A DNA stretch of 43,720 nucleotides from Allomyces arbusculus (GCA_027604705.1 JADHYV010000114.1:1-43720), one strand, 5' to 3'. Numbered from the stretch's first letter, positions 1 through 11,995 are shown. The notes: generated from the letters alone by a model not told the origin. Translations and numbers: made by a program.

Positions 1-268
1 AAAAAACCTAACCTAAACCTAACCTAACCTAAACCTAAAACCTAACAAAACCTAAAACAAAAACCTAAAACCTAACCTAAAAAACCTAAAAACCTAAACC
101 TAAAAACCTAACCTAAACCTAAAACCTAAAACCTAAAAACCTAAAAAACCTAAACAAAAACCTAACCTAACCTAAACCTAAACCTAAAACCTAAAAACCT
201 AACCTAAAAACCTAAAACCTAAAAACCTAAAAACCTAACCTAAAAACCTAAACCTAACCTAACCTAAC
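1..268. repeat. Telomeric repeat array (heterogeneous CCTAA type)
   Basis: Continuous array of CCTA followed by a variable run of A (two to about six). On the other strand this reads as TT(T)nAGG. The C-rich strand runs 5'->3' from the first base, as expected at the left end of a chromosome. Most units have two C and not the three of the common fungal TTAGGG repeat, and the number of A varies from unit to unit. The array stops sharply at about 268, where unique sequence begins. Either the telomerase product is heterogeneous, or long-read homopolymer errors have distorted a regular repeat; the sequence cannot separate the two. Confidence 0.9.
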
Positions 269-439
269 ATGCATTTCACTGCAGCCTGAAAAGTGACACC
301 CTCAACAGCCAGATGGTCAGCATCGTGAGCACGGAAGTCGGGTCAGATGGCAATGAGCATGGCAACAACCAAGACTTCAATCATGGAGGGGATGACAAAA
401 ACAGCAGTGACAAGATTGACCTCAACCATGAACAGAAGA

Positions 440-1480
440 AAGCCAAGTTGTTTGCAATCGCAGCCTGACACTACACAGAGGCATGATGCTGTCATTCAGT
501 TCTTGTTCTGGGGCAGGGTGCTGGATGACGTGGGCGCCAAGGAGCAGTGCACATACAAGAAGCAGGCGCTACAGTACCTCTGGAGGGATGGCGTGCTCTG
601 ACTGCGCCAATCGCACTGGCGGCCAATGCTGGTCATTGACAATGGGGACCACTGACTCGAAATCTTGTGCGAGCTGCACAATGGAGCTGGTCACTGAGGG
701 CACAATGGGATGTTTCAAGGTCGCTGACCGATATTTCTGAGCCAGCATGTGGACGGATGTATGCACCTACATCGAGTTGTGCAAGATGTGTCAGTCATGC
801 ACGAATCCAGCCTACAAGTACAGCACTCTGCTGATCGGAACAGTCATGTTGACAATCCACATTGACCACATCCAGATGCTGAGAGCAAAGGGCAAGACAT
901 ACCTGCTTGACGCACACTGTGCCATGTCCAGGTGCACCAAGGCGGTCACAGTCATGGACATGTCCACATGACACATCGTGCAGTTCTTGGAGAGTGTCAT
1001 CTTCGCAACACACACCCTTGTGAAGATGGGCACTGAGACCAGGCGCATGTGGCCCAACCTGCTCTGTGACATGCTGCTCATCGACTGCACAATGGTGCAG
1101 CAGATGACCAGGCTCACGCCATTTAACATGGTTTTTGGGCGTGAGTGCATCCTCACATCAGACCTGCATGACGAGGCATGGGGAGCAATCATGCCTGAGC
1201 TGCCACTCAGCATGGACATGCTCATGGAGATGTGGTTGCACAAAATCATTGCGCACCACAAAGAGGATGAGGAGGCGTGTGCATGGCTCACCACAGAGCG
1301 TGCAGTGGGATGCGAGCAATGCGCTGCGAGCAGGGCCACAAGAATCGACATCATCACTGATGGCAACCTCATGCTCATGTGGTGCAATGAGCTTGACACC
1401 ACGTACGACATGCTGCACAAGCCAGAGCCATGGCAGCAGCATGCATGAGGAGAGAGATGGCTGTTGCACACAAACATGGA
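440..1480 (+). mobile_element. Fossil LTR-retrotransposon pol fragment (integrase region, Ty3/Gypsy-like)
   Basis: Reading-frame pieces across this stretch resemble retrotransposon integrase. There is a zinc-binding-like segment with a CxxC spacing (around 770-800), a segment with the look of the integrase catalytic core (around 850-960), and then a TPFNMVFGRE motif (around 1117-1146), a signature seen near the end of the integrase core in Ty3/Gypsy elements. The copy is clearly broken, with several interruptions, and is truncated at both ends. I found no gag, reverse transcriptase or flanking LTRs. It reads as an old decayed insertion next to the telomere. Family assignment rests on the short motifs only. 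Confidence 0.55.
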
Positions 1481-1789
1481 TTAGGGGCAAGTGGTGCAAG
1501 TACAACAGCATGTGCATGAGAAAAAAACCAGCAGTAGATTGCTGTTGAGCCAGGCGTGGCGCCAGGTGTCTTGGGGGTGGTGGTGACACAGCTGACTGGA
1601 AATCAGCGGCTGCAGGTGGGGCAACATTTGCACTGGATGGCGGGCGTCATACACATGTTATTGCAGCATGTTGGAGCGATTTGCAGCGTGGTGGTGGTGG
1701 TTGTTCATGGCAGTTGTGGTTGCAGTTGATGTGCTGATGAAGGTGCAGGTGGTGGTCATGGTGGTGATGGCAGTGCTGGTGGAGGGGGT
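1481..1789. other. Subtelomeric intergenic sequence, no gene seen
   Basis: Between the retroelement fossil and the minisatellite. It is GT-rich on the plus strand (many TGGTGG and GGTGGT runs) and grades into the tandem repeat. I see no coding region or RNA gene here. Confidence 0.5.
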
Positions 1790-1998
1790 GATATGGTGGT
1801 GGCGTGACGAGTGGGGAAAACGGAACGGCGAGTGGGAAAAGGGGAATGTGCAGTAGAGGGGTGGTGTGGTGGTCGCGTGACGAGTGGGGAAAACGGAACG
1901 GGGAGTGGGAAAAGGGGAACGTGCGGTGGAGGGTTGATGTGGTGGTCGCGTGACGAGTGAGAAAAGCGGAACGGCGAGTGGGGAAAATGGAATGCCAC
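1790..1998. repeat. 73-bp minisatellite, about 2.8 copies
   Basis: The sequence GCGTGACGAG recurs at 1802, 1875 and 1948, a period of exactly 73 bases. Each unit holds GAGTGGGGAAAACGGAAC followed by a related GAGTGGGAAAAGGGGAA, so the unit is itself built from two similar half-repeats. Copies differ by a few substitutions. G-rich minisatellites are common beside telomeres. The short frames that cross it are repeat translations, not genes. Confidence 0.85.
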
Positions 1999-2432
1999 TT
2001 AACAACGACACACAAACCCGTTTTAAGCTCACCACATTTTTATTTTCAGTCACCCACACCTCTAGTTTGCACGGATCGCCTCGCCTCGAGGATCTCTATC
2101 GAGTGGTGGTACTCATGTAGTCGTATGAATTATTTGACATGGGGCACTTTCAACACGCAAAACCCGTTTAACGGCCATTACTCGGCCATTTTGAACGCGC
2201 GCAAAAACCTTTCCACACCATGAATAGTCCTTGAGGAGAGCTATCGATTGATACAATAAAAAGTAAAAACCGATGCTGGGCAGGCCTCTTAAATTTTGGC
2301 TTTTCTATGTTTGGCAATAGCACACAAATGCTGAAACATGCCCCTTGTTACCACTCATTCCCACCAAAACTTGTTTAAGTGCTGTTTTGCATCAAACAGA
2401 ACTCAAGCAACCCTATAACACACAGCAAAGTA
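1999..2432. other. Intergenic, 3' side of the alcohol oxidase gene
   Basis: Lower GC than the genes to the right. It lies downstream of the minus-strand oxidase and probably holds its 3' UTR. No coding region, RNA gene or further repeat recognised. Confidence 0.5.
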
Positions 2433-4738
2433 TCAGAGCTTGGCCGTCGGCAGCTCATTGCTCTCGTTCTTCTTGGCCAAGTCCTCAACAATCCACTTGC
2501 TCACACTATACGCGACACTGTAGGTCGTGATCATCGGGTTCACACCCGACGACGTTGGGAACAAACTGGCGTCGGCCACGTACAAGCCGTCAACCTCCCA
2601 CACTTGGCCACGCGGGTTTGTCACGCCTCGATGCGGCGCGATACTCATCCGCGCGGTCCCCATCTGGTGCGCGGAAAACAGCGCCGTTCGCAGTTTTTGA
2701 ACGCCGACGGACCGAATCGCATCGCAGAATGCAACCGTCTCCGGATGGCTCACGTCGGTCGACGGCACGTGGAGCGCGGGCACGTCAGTCTGGCCCGTCA
2801 CAACCGTGTGCGCGCCCGTCGAAACGAGTACCTTCGTCGCGGCCACGAGCCCGTCGGCGATCGATGCGCCGTCAAATTGTGACAGCGCAAACTCGATATC
2901 GGGCTGCCCGTCCTCGTCAATGTTGATGCGCGTGCCACTGCGGTCGCGGTCGCGCGCAAGCACGAGCAACCCAACGGCATGATCAAACTGCGCGAGTTGC
3001 CGCTTCGACGCAGCCGGATCCCCGGGCCACTGGGATACGTACGCGTGAATCATCGGATGCAATGTAGTCGCCTCGATCTTGGCGCCATAAAACTTGCCGT
3101 CGCGGTCCTCAACCACATTCGAGACGGCCGTCATCATGGATCCTTCAAACGGGTGCGTGGGCTCCGGGTAGTACCCGAGCGCAAACGCGACGGGGTGAAG
3201 GCCAAGGTGCCGCCCGAGATGCGCGTTGCGAATGCCTGACCGCAACAGGAGAGCGGGCGTCTGGATCGACCCGCCGGCGACAACCACGGTCGGAGCCTCG
3301 ATAATCACGGGCACCTTGTCGGGTCCGACGACCGCAGCGATCCCGCGCGTGTGCCGCCCGTCATGCGTGCGCAGGACGCGCTGCGCGTGGCACGACTGTA
3401 GGATCTGCGTGCCGTTGCGCGTTGCGTCGGCAATCCAGGTCAGTGCCGAGCTTTGCTTGACGGCGCGACTATGGAATCATGTGGATCACGGTCAGCAACG
3501 CAAGAATATTTCGATCTGCGACACGCAAGCGCCAAAGCGAAACAATGTACCCGCACCCGAACCCGCATTGCCCGCACTGATGCGGTTGGTTGCGCGTATT
3601 CTGCGGAATATCGGCGACGTGCATGCCGAGCTTCTTGCACCCTTCGACCAACACGCCATTGAGTCGATTATGCTCTATCGCATCGGTCCCGACACCGAGC
3701 CGCTCGCACACGGCATCGAGCGCATGCTGGTAGGCCTCCGACTCGAAATACGTGAGCCCGTGCTCTTTCGCCCACTCCTTGCGCAACCAATGCTGCGGAC
3801 GCAGACTCGCGGCCCAATTTACCGTCGTCCCACCGCCCACCGTACTCCCCGCCAAGATGGCAATCGACGCGTCGTCGGGCGCCATGAACCCGCTGCGGTC
3901 GTAGAGGTCGGTAATGGCATGGTACTCGGGCAGCGGCAAGTCCTTTGGGTGCACCCAGGTGCCCTTTTCGAGAACCAGGACGCGGTGGCCCGCCTGCGCG
4001 AGGAGAGCAGCCGCAACACCGCCGCCGGCACCGGAGCCGACAATCACGGCGTCGTACTTGAGCGTGACAGGCGGATCGTCGGGTTTGCGGTCGCGGGGCA
4101 AGTCGACGAACCGGAACGATGGGACAGCGTCGTCGGGGAGCGAGGCAGGACGTGTCGGGTCGACGCCCGGGTACCCGAGCAGCGTGGTGAGCTCGGCGGG
4201 CAGGCGGCCGGACGCGTTGGCGTAGATGAAGAATGCGGCGATGCCCTTGAAGAGCATGAACGTTGCGCGGTGCATGGCGATTGACGACTATTCGGAAACG
4301 ACGCGTGCATGGTCAGTTCTTGCTCCGTCCTTGTCGAAAACAAGAACGTGTGATCGCGGCCGTACGTACCTTTTGCAACCCCGCGACCAACTTTACCCGA
4401 TCCGCAACCTCCAAATCCGGGAACGGGCGCGCGTACTTGCCGCCCGACAGCAACCAGGTGCCTTTCGCCGAGGCCAGCATGCTCAGGAGCAGAATGACTT
4501 TCCGGTACGCGGGGCGCGGCAGCCGCACGCGAAGCAGCGCCATGGTCTCTTCGGGTGTGATCACGGCCGAACCCTGTAGCGACCGCAGCGGTTCCGGGAT
4601 ATCGGCGGCCTCGGGGACGGGAGCGACGAGCGTGTCGAGCGCAGCACCGAGCGCAGCGAGTTCCTTAGCCGTCGCGTCACGCGGGTTGACGCCGGCGACC
4701 CAGCGTGCGAGCCGCGCTTCAATGGCGCGCGAGGTCAT
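2433..4738 (-). CDS. Long-chain fatty alcohol oxidase (GMC flavoprotein), peroxisomal
   Basis: Oxidises long-chain alcohols to aldehydes with O2, using FAD (EC 1.1.3.20 family). Three exons on the minus strand: 4738-4370, 4287-3551, 3468-2433. The 82-base introns carry GT..AG ends and the join is 2142 nt (713 residues), open throughout. The FAD-binding GSGAGGG motif is near residues 207-213, followed by VLVLEKG. A cysteine-rich QCGQCGFGCG segment crosses intron 2 and continues into KQSSALTW, as in fatty alcohol oxidases. The GMC C-terminal signatures HQMGTARM and DGLYVADASLFPTSSGVNP hold the expected active-site His and Asn. The N-terminal ~200 residues match the extra domain of this family. 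The protein ends in AKL, a type 1 peroxisomal targeting signal, in line with microbodies as the site of yeast alcohol oxidase. Start: ATG at 4738, the first in the open frame. Reaction and location are inferred from the family. Confidence 0.9.
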
Positions 4739-5504
4739 GGTCGTGGTGGCGTTGCAGCGGTTGGTGGTCGCGTCGTGCGGCGAAAGTTAGTTGGTCGGTG
4801 GTCGAGCGCGTCGCTGTCAATGAGCGTCGAGGCGTCTCTGGAGCCCGACCGTTGAGCGCGAGCCGAGCGCGAGCAAAGGTTGAGGATGGGGCGGGCGCTG
4901 GCTTTATATCTCCTTGGCGAGCATGGGAGCGCATCGTGTGCCTGACGCAGTTGGCGCAGTCGCGTCGCGTCGCGTGCATCGCGTCGTCGTCGGGATCCTG
5001 CAAGGTGTCGCGCCGGGTCGGGGTTGATTTCACCGACCCGCGGTGCAACGGTTGGCCGGCGGGGTCGGCGAGGCGACGGCGACGGCAACGGCGCGCACGA
5101 GGGCTCTCTCCGCGACGATCTTGGCAGTCGACGATGCTGGAAATCGTGGTGGCGACGGGTCCTCAGCGCGCGCGCAACGGCCGTCGGGTACAGCGACCGG
5201 CGAGGCAAACGCTGGCTCGGTTGCTGGTCTGAGTTGGCCTGTCCGCGCCAGAGCAGCGCGTTCTCTCGCTGACGGCCGCAAGCATCATCCAGCATCAGCG
5301 AACCTAACCATTGCATTGCTTCACCATACACGTCGCCTGCGCTCCATCCGATCCGGCCACACACACCCATCCAAATCGCGCCGGCGCCGCATCCATGCGG
5401 GTGGACGCGACGCCCGGAGCGCTCCAAAAAAGAAAATGACCCTGGGGAATATAAAGCGCCGTGGCACCCGAAAACCAATCATGAAACGAACAACGTAACA
5501 CAGT
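4739..5504. other. Intergenic: 5' flank of the oxidase, 3' flank of the PWWP gene
   Basis: Very GC-rich, with overlapping long open frames on both strands that have arginine-rich, low-complexity translations and no domain. I take these as shadows of base composition. A second ATATAAAG lies at about 5449 on the plus strand, but no plus-strand gene follows it. Confidence 0.5.
4903..4908 (-). promoter_or_regulatory. Possible TATA box of the alcohol oxidase gene
   Basis: TATAAA on the minus strand inside GATATAAAGC, about 165 bases upstream of the oxidase ATG. It stands out in otherwise very GC-rich DNA. The distance allows a 5' UTR of ordinary length. No other core element is visible, so this is only a candidate. 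Confidence 0.3.
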
Positions 5505-8500
5505 TCACGACGATACCGACGACGCCTGCGCGAGCCGCGGACTCGGCGCCGCCACCGGCGACGGGACGTCAACTGGTGGCGACCCACGTGCACTCGCCGC
5601 AGCGTCGCCCGCGGGGGTGGTGTTGTCCTTGGCGCGCGCTGTCGCCACCGACGAGGTCGTCGACGGTAGTGACGGCGCCATGTCCGCGAGCCGCGGGCTG
5701 TGGCCCGTCGCCAAACGCAGTGGCTGCGGCGGCAGCGAGACGGTCTTGGGCTCGACGGGAGTGCGCGTGGCGGTCGGCTGCGAAGTGGCAGCAGTCGGGA
5801 GCCAGTGGGTTGCGACACTTGTCGCGACTTGAGCAGGTGACTTGGGTGCTTCCTTGATCGGAGTCGGCGACAGTGGCCCGGTCGACGTAACCGTGACGGC
5901 AGGGAGAGGGGACAATGGCGCGGTGTGGACTGTTGCTGTGGGTGTCGAGTTAACTGTGCGCGGCAAAACAGGCACGACAGCAGAAGGGGCTGCACACGCC
6001 GACGACGGAACCATGGACTCAGCGACCTTGGCGGGGGACGCAATCGCGGGCGCATGCTCCGTCGTCGTCGTCGCGACTGCAACCGCGGCACTTGGCGTCG
6101 GATCGTCCACGGCCATCGCCTCACCCTCCTCCGCCTGCGCATCGGACGACGCTGCGGGCAGTACCGCATCCATCACCGGCGGCTCGTCCACCTGCATCGC
6201 CTCGGGCGACGCGACCACCGGCACCGTCGTGACCAACCCGGCCCCCGTCCCCATCCTCATCCCACGCGCATCCACCACATTCTCCGTCGAAGCCGCAGGC
6301 GTCGGCAGTCCACCGACCTGCGCCACGCTGGACCCCGCCAGTGCCGCGACTGCCGCATCCAGTGCGTCCGATTCGGCCTTGAGCGGCCCACCCCACGGCG
6401 CCGGTGTGTTTCCACTACCGCTCATCAACGCACGGAGTGCGGTCGGCCCTGTCGTGACCACGGGCGACGTCGGCGCGCGAGACCGAACGGCAGCGACAGC
6501 AGCCGGGTGTGCGGGCACGACGAGGGACGTGATGGGCGTACGTGTCGGAACCGACGCGAGCGGCGGAACATACCCGAGGGGCGATGGCGGGTGTGCGAGC
6601 GTCGCGGTCAACGTCGGGGTAGTCGGTCGTGTCGGGCCCGCAGGCGTGCGCGGCGGTGGGACGAGGTGGTGCGTGCTTGGTACCACTGGCGTCGCCGCCG
6701 CGAGCATTTGCGCCAACAATGTCGGCTGCGGCGTTGGAACGGCGGGACCCGCCATGGGTCGTGGCGGCGGCGGCGGCGGCACCGTGATGGGTGACAGCGC
6801 CGCGGGGGTATGATGAATCGCGGGCAGCGCGCCGGGCACGACCACGTGCAGCGGCGGCCGCGGCAGGACCGGGACGGGAAGTGGCGCTGGCTGCGGTGCC
6901 GGCGGGGGTGGCGGCAGAACCGCCGCACTTTTCCGCTGCCGCGCCGCAGTATCGGCACCCTTGGCCGCCGCCGTCGACCCGCGCGCCATCTGCATAAAAT
7001 GGCTTCCGCCACCACGCGCACCGCGCGGCCGTTTCGCTGGTCCACGGCGTGCGGCCGTTGGCACGTCTTCGGACCCGGACCCACCCGACGCGGCGTCAGC
7101 GTCGGCGACAAGTCGGCCCGCTCGGTCGCGCTTGGATCGGGTCGGCGGGAGCACGGCGGTTGACGAATCGTCCTCCTCCTCGGTCTCACTCGCGGGCGTC
7201 GCGCGACGTGCCGGTCGGCCCACGAGTCCACGTGTTGCGGGAACGGGCGCAGGTGGGGCTGGTTTCGACGGCACAACGAGCTGAATCCGCGGCAAGTGTG
7301 CGGTCGGGTCATGGCAGTCGAGGCCGCCGAGCGCCGGAGCCACGTCTTTCTTGGACGCGCCGGTCGCCACGGCCCAGTCGCACAGGTACCGCCACTCGGA
7401 TTGCAGGCGGCGCAGTTCGGCTTCGGCCTTGTCGAATGCAGAGCGCGCGGTTTGGTGCATGGTGGTCGGGGACACGGGTGGGAACGTGCCAGGAGTTGCG
7501 AGTGGGACGATTGGCGCGTCGTGAGTCGCAGCAGGAGTCGGTTTCGGCGTCGACGCTACGCGACGGACAAATACGAAAGTAAGTCGCGTGCAAACCAACC
7601 ACAAACATGTGCCAGATCGTAACACGTACCCGAGTCGTCGCCCACGACATCCACATCCATTGCATCCTCCTCCCTCTCCGCTACCTCTCCCACCCTCCTC
7701 CTTTTCGCCGCGGGCCACCCACACTCCTCGCCACCATCCCCATCCTCGACCCTCGCTACGACGACCCTCAACACGGCACACTTCTTCAAATCCTGCAGCA
7801 CCTCATCAATCGCCGCCTCCTGCACCGTCTTTGGCCGCAAATCCTTTTTACTCGGCGCAAGCGTCGTAAACCAGTCAGCGACCGGCGGTCTCGTTGCAGC
7901 GTCCTGCTGGTGCTTGGCGAGGAACCGTTTCAATCGCCGCCGGAATCGCCGCTGGTCGGCAGTCAAGACTGGCGGCGCGGGCGGGGCTGCCGCGGCACGG
8001 GCCGGAGTCGGCGCAGGAGATGCGCGTGCGGCGGCGGGTGGTGCGGTCGGCGGCGCTGCAGTGGCCTTGCGCGGAGTCGAAGGGGGTGTTGCGACGCGTG
8101 CAGTTGCCGCGGTCGAGGGCGCGGTAGAGTCGCTGGTGGCGGACGGTACGGGCGGGATCGCAATCGCGGTGAGCGACGTGATCCGTGGACGGCGTGCGGA
8201 TTTGGGCGCGGCGGCGGGCGCGGAACCGGCAGGTTTGTCAGCGGTGCCACGACTTGCTGTGGTTGCAGACGCGTCGGTGGTGGTTGGTGCGGTTGCGGAA
8301 CTGGATGCAGCGGTCGATACGGCGTGATTGACCGTGGCCTGTACGAGCAACGACGACGATGCCACAATGTGCGTCTGGTCCGCTGTCGTCGCAACAACCG
8401 CAGCAGCGCGACTCGCGACGACGGCCGTACTTGCCCCACCACGGTTCTGTGCGCCAAGCAAGTTAACTGCAGGCGACGGCGGCGCCGAACTGAGCTCGTC

Positions 8501-11058
8501 GTCGGCCACGTCGCGCAGCTGCGCTGCCATTCCTGCAGTGGCAGGTGCCGAGGAGGATGGTTGCTGTGGTGTCGGCGTCGGCGCACTGGTCATCGGCGCG
8601 GCCCCAGTGGCCGACGGCACGGGCGTCGCTGGCGCCTTCTTCGTACGCTTCCGCTTCGGCGCGCCCGTCGGCGTCCCCGCGGCCGACGGCGTACTCGGCG
8701 ACTCCACACCCCCTTCAGCAGACACCGATTTCTTGGCCTTGCGCTTGACCGGCGTCCCTGCTGCCGATCCCACCGCCGCCGCGCTCGTACCCGACGTGAG
8801 CACGAGTCCATTCAATCTCGGCGTCCCCTCTTTCGGTGTCCCCACTGCCACCGACCCACTCGCCATCGGCCCCGCCGTGACGGGCGACGCCGGCGGAGGC
8901 GTCCCACTCTCTGGAACCGCCCCGTGCGTGATGGCTGCGGATTTCGTCAAGAGTTGCCTCCTGCGCCGCACGGGCGGTAACGACTGCGACTCGGCGACGT
9001 AGAAAAACGCGCCGAGCGCTGAGACCTCGCGATTCGAAACGCGGCGCGCGCGTACCACGCCAGCGGCGCCACCACCCGAGCTCCCATCCGCGTCGTCCTC
9101 GTCGTTGTCTGAGTCGCCGCCGTGCGGGTGCGGCTCGGTCTTGATGGGCAAAATCGCGTCGGGCATGGCGAGTGGGGTCATCGCGCCGGCACCGCGAGCG
9201 TCGGCGTCGGATGATGATGAGGAGACGGGTTGGAGTGCACCGGGTGGCGAGCTGGCCGACGAGAGCGATGAGACGGGGGAGAGTTCCGGGGATGAGGGCG
9301 CGTGTGCGGGCGGAACCATGACAACGAGCGGCGCGGTGGCCGTGGATGAAGCTGACGGGACCACCGGTCGCGGCGCCGTCGGTGCGGATTTCGGCGTGGC
9401 TCGTGGGCGGCCGCGCGGCGCAGTCATACCGGCCAACTTGCTCGCAGCAGTAGGAGTGCTCGTAGTAGACGAAGACGTTGGGGTCGCGGGCGTCTTGCGC
9501 TGCCGTGCGGGTTTTGCGGCAGCAGCCGGTTTCGGCGGTGCGGGTGCGGGTACTTGCGCCGCTCGCGGCGCCGTCGACGTAGTCGAACCACCCGTCGCTG
9601 GTGCGCGTCGCGGGGTGCTGCTACTACTCGCCGCAGCTGGCGCGGCCGTCCTTGCTGGCACTTTGACTGGCACCCCCTCGTCCTCGTCACTTTCCTCGTC
9701 CTCATCATCCTCATCGTCCTCGTCCGAGTCGGAGCTCTGCTCAATGTAGGCCTCGAGCGCGTCGGGCGCGGGCAATGCGAGCCGCTCGTGCCATTTGCGC
9801 CAAATGAACCCTTCGGCAACGGTCCCACGTCGTAAAAAACGTACGGCGCGACGCACGCCGCGGTTTTCTTCAAGTTCGGCCGGGTTGCGGCGCTTGAACC
9901 AGCGCGCGAGCGGGTCGTGCAGGGCAAACGGCTGGACGACCGACGCGGGTACGACAGAGCTGGGAGAGAGGAGGAGAATGCGGTGAGTGGGATGCGTGGT
10001 GCGACCACGGATCGGACACGGTGGTGGCACGGGTGGTGGGATGTTGAAGCACACGTCGTGCAGAAAGAACACTGCGTCGCAGGGCGTCGTGCGTCGCGTT
10101 CACGTCCAGAGAAGAGAACACTAGCACGCCGGTCGGACCGGCAGCACGCCGACCATCCCATGGCAGCGATCGCCGCGACGCCTCGCACGCACCACGGCGG
10201 GCTCCCTCTTCGTTCCAAACAGAAAAAGGGAGACACGTACAAGGTGTTGTCTTCAAAGTAGCGCACGTAGAGATCATTTGCGCCAATCGTCGACTGCGGG
10301 GTGATATCCGAGTCGCCCGGGATATCCTCCACTGGGATCACGGCGGCGGGCCACCAGAGCGGTTCCTCGGCCGTTGACAGGCCCAACTCGTTCGCGAGCG
10401 CCTCGGCCTCAACGTCCGGCTCCGTATCATCCTCGTCGTCCTCGTCGTCGTCGAGATCATCAGCGATATCGCTCAAGTCGTCGTCGTCGTCATTACCGCC
10501 ACCGTTGGTGGCGGTTCGGCGCCCTGCGGACGCGGTCGGCGACGAAGTTCTGGACGCTGATGCCGACGCGTTGGCGCTCGTGCGTCCGGTACTCCGACGC
10601 CTTGCGAGCATCGACGTGAGAACGACACGGTTGCGGCGCGCAGCGGCGCGTTTAGCGCGCGCGCGCTCGTGCGCGTCGTAAGGGTCGATCCAGACGATGC
10701 GCGGCGCCCACGGCATGCGCGGTGGCGGAGCGCGTAGTGGCGGTGGAGGCGAGAGCGAGGGGGACAGGGACGACGAGCGCGCCGTGACCGTCATGGGAGC
10801 GCGTGTTGCAGCCGCAGCTACTGCGGCCGAGGAGGAGGAGGGTGTAGTCGGGGCGATGACGGATGCGGGTGCCGCATTGGCGCACGGTTGTACTGCTGGT
10901 GCGAGCGTCGGTGCTCCCGTCGGCGCAGCGGAGCGTGCGGGTCCAGCAGGAGTTGGAGCCAGCGTCGTGGGCGTCGATGGCGCCGCGGCAGCAGCAGTCG
11001 CAACACGAGCTGGTCCCGTTAATGACGGCGGCGGCTGGTCGGACGGCGACGACGCCAT
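5505..11058 (-). CDS. Large PWWP-domain nuclear protein, mostly disordered
   Basis: Three exons on the minus strand: 11058-10241, 9959-7630, 7555-5505, totalling 5199 nt (1732 residues). Each join keeps the frame. Intron 1 (281 bases, GTACGT..CAG) splits the PWWP domain: EEPLWWPAAVIP and DLYVRYFEDNT lie before it, and SVVPASVVQPF after it, which completes the domain at about residues 230-290. PWWP domains bind methylated histone H3 and DNA. An acidic Asp-rich run sits at about 189-212, and a second acidic run (DSDEDDEDDEDEESDEDE) follows the PWWP region. Most of the rest is Ala/Pro/Ser/Thr-rich with basic patches (RKTPATP, KRKRTKKAPATP). Two short helical segments stand out: FRRRLKRFLAKHQQD before intron 2, and AEAELRRLQSEWRYLCDWA soon after it. 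A chromatin reader role is inferred from the PWWP domain alone. Residues outside it suggest no known partner, and the protein could be two genes if intron 2 is not real. Confidence 0.7.
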
Positions 11059-11995
11059 AGTGTCGATGCGTGCGTCGTGCTGGATGCGTGTTGGCGCTGC
11101 TGTTGGCGAGCGAGTGCGGGGAACGTGCGCAGCTGCAGCAGCTTGACTTGGCCGGGAACGGCGTCGCGCGATCGAGCCGTCCTTTCGCGGCAGGGCAGGG
11201 CGCAGCACGGCCTCGCAGTCTCGCGCTTGCGACGGCAGCGCGCAGGCACGCGCGCGAAGAGCAGAGACGGCGCCGTTGGCGTTGCGTGGGAGAGCAGCAC
11301 GACGACAAGTCGGCAGGCGTTGGTCGAGGCGGTCGGCGGGAACGTCGTCGTGGTCGTGGAGCGTGGGTTGGCGGCGCAGCACGCAGGCGCGCAGGCGGGG
11401 CAGCGTATCGCAGGCGCGCGCGAGGGCGGAAGCGGGCGGGAAGAGAGAGAGCGCGGCGCCTGCGCTTGCGGCGGGAGCGGCAGGAGCGGCCGCCGAGTCG
11501 ACGACGACGAGCAACGAGAGGTGTGCGCGACGCAGGCAGGCACAGGCGAAACACGAGCACAACACGGCCCGCTCCAGCGGAAAGCGAAACGGGCGATCAC
11601 GGCGCGTGCCTCTAGCCGCGCCAAGCCACATGTCCACCAAGCCACGCTGGTCCGCCAGGAGCACGTGGGTGGCCGCCGGCCCAGGGCCGCCTGAGCCTGA
11701 CCGCACGTGCGGGGACGCTCCTCAGCGCCGAGCAGCACGTGCCGCTTGCAGAGCGCGTCCCGCACGCGTCTCGCGCGCCTGCGCACGCCTCCGCACGGCT
11801 CCGCACGCCCACCTCGCCAAAGGCTGTCGCTCCGGCGCGCTCGTCAGCTTGGCCCGTCCCGCTCGACTTGCGAGGGGGACACGTCCGTCCTCGACACGGC
11901 CTCGCCTCGCGACGTGGGCCCGACGGCGGCCCCTGGCCCGCACGATCGGCCGCCAAGCACACGGAACGGCCGCACCGCGCCCTCCTGCTTCCACC
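11059..11995. other. Divergent intergenic region (PWWP gene / Blh gene)
   Basis: The 937 bases between the start codons of the minus-strand PWWP gene and the plus-strand carotenoid cleavage gene must hold both promoters. Long open frames run through it on both strands, but their translations are Arg/Ala-rich without domains and they fit GC bias. No TATA box or clear binding-site repeat seen. Confidence 0.5.

Noticed and set aside
4735-5478. Long minus- and plus-strand frames between the oxidase and the PWWP gene
   Set aside because: Arginine-rich low-complexity translations on both strands with no domain, no good start and no splice support.
5842-6813. 323-residue plus-strand frame rich in Gly/Ala/Val
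   Set aside because: Antisense shadow of exon 3 of the PWWP gene; that strand has the consistent splice joins.
11276-11995. Upstream extension of the Blh reading frame to 11276
   Set aside because: The frame is open by GC bias; the added residues are Arg/Ala-rich, unlike any family member, and overlap the divergent promoter. ATG 11996 has a better context.
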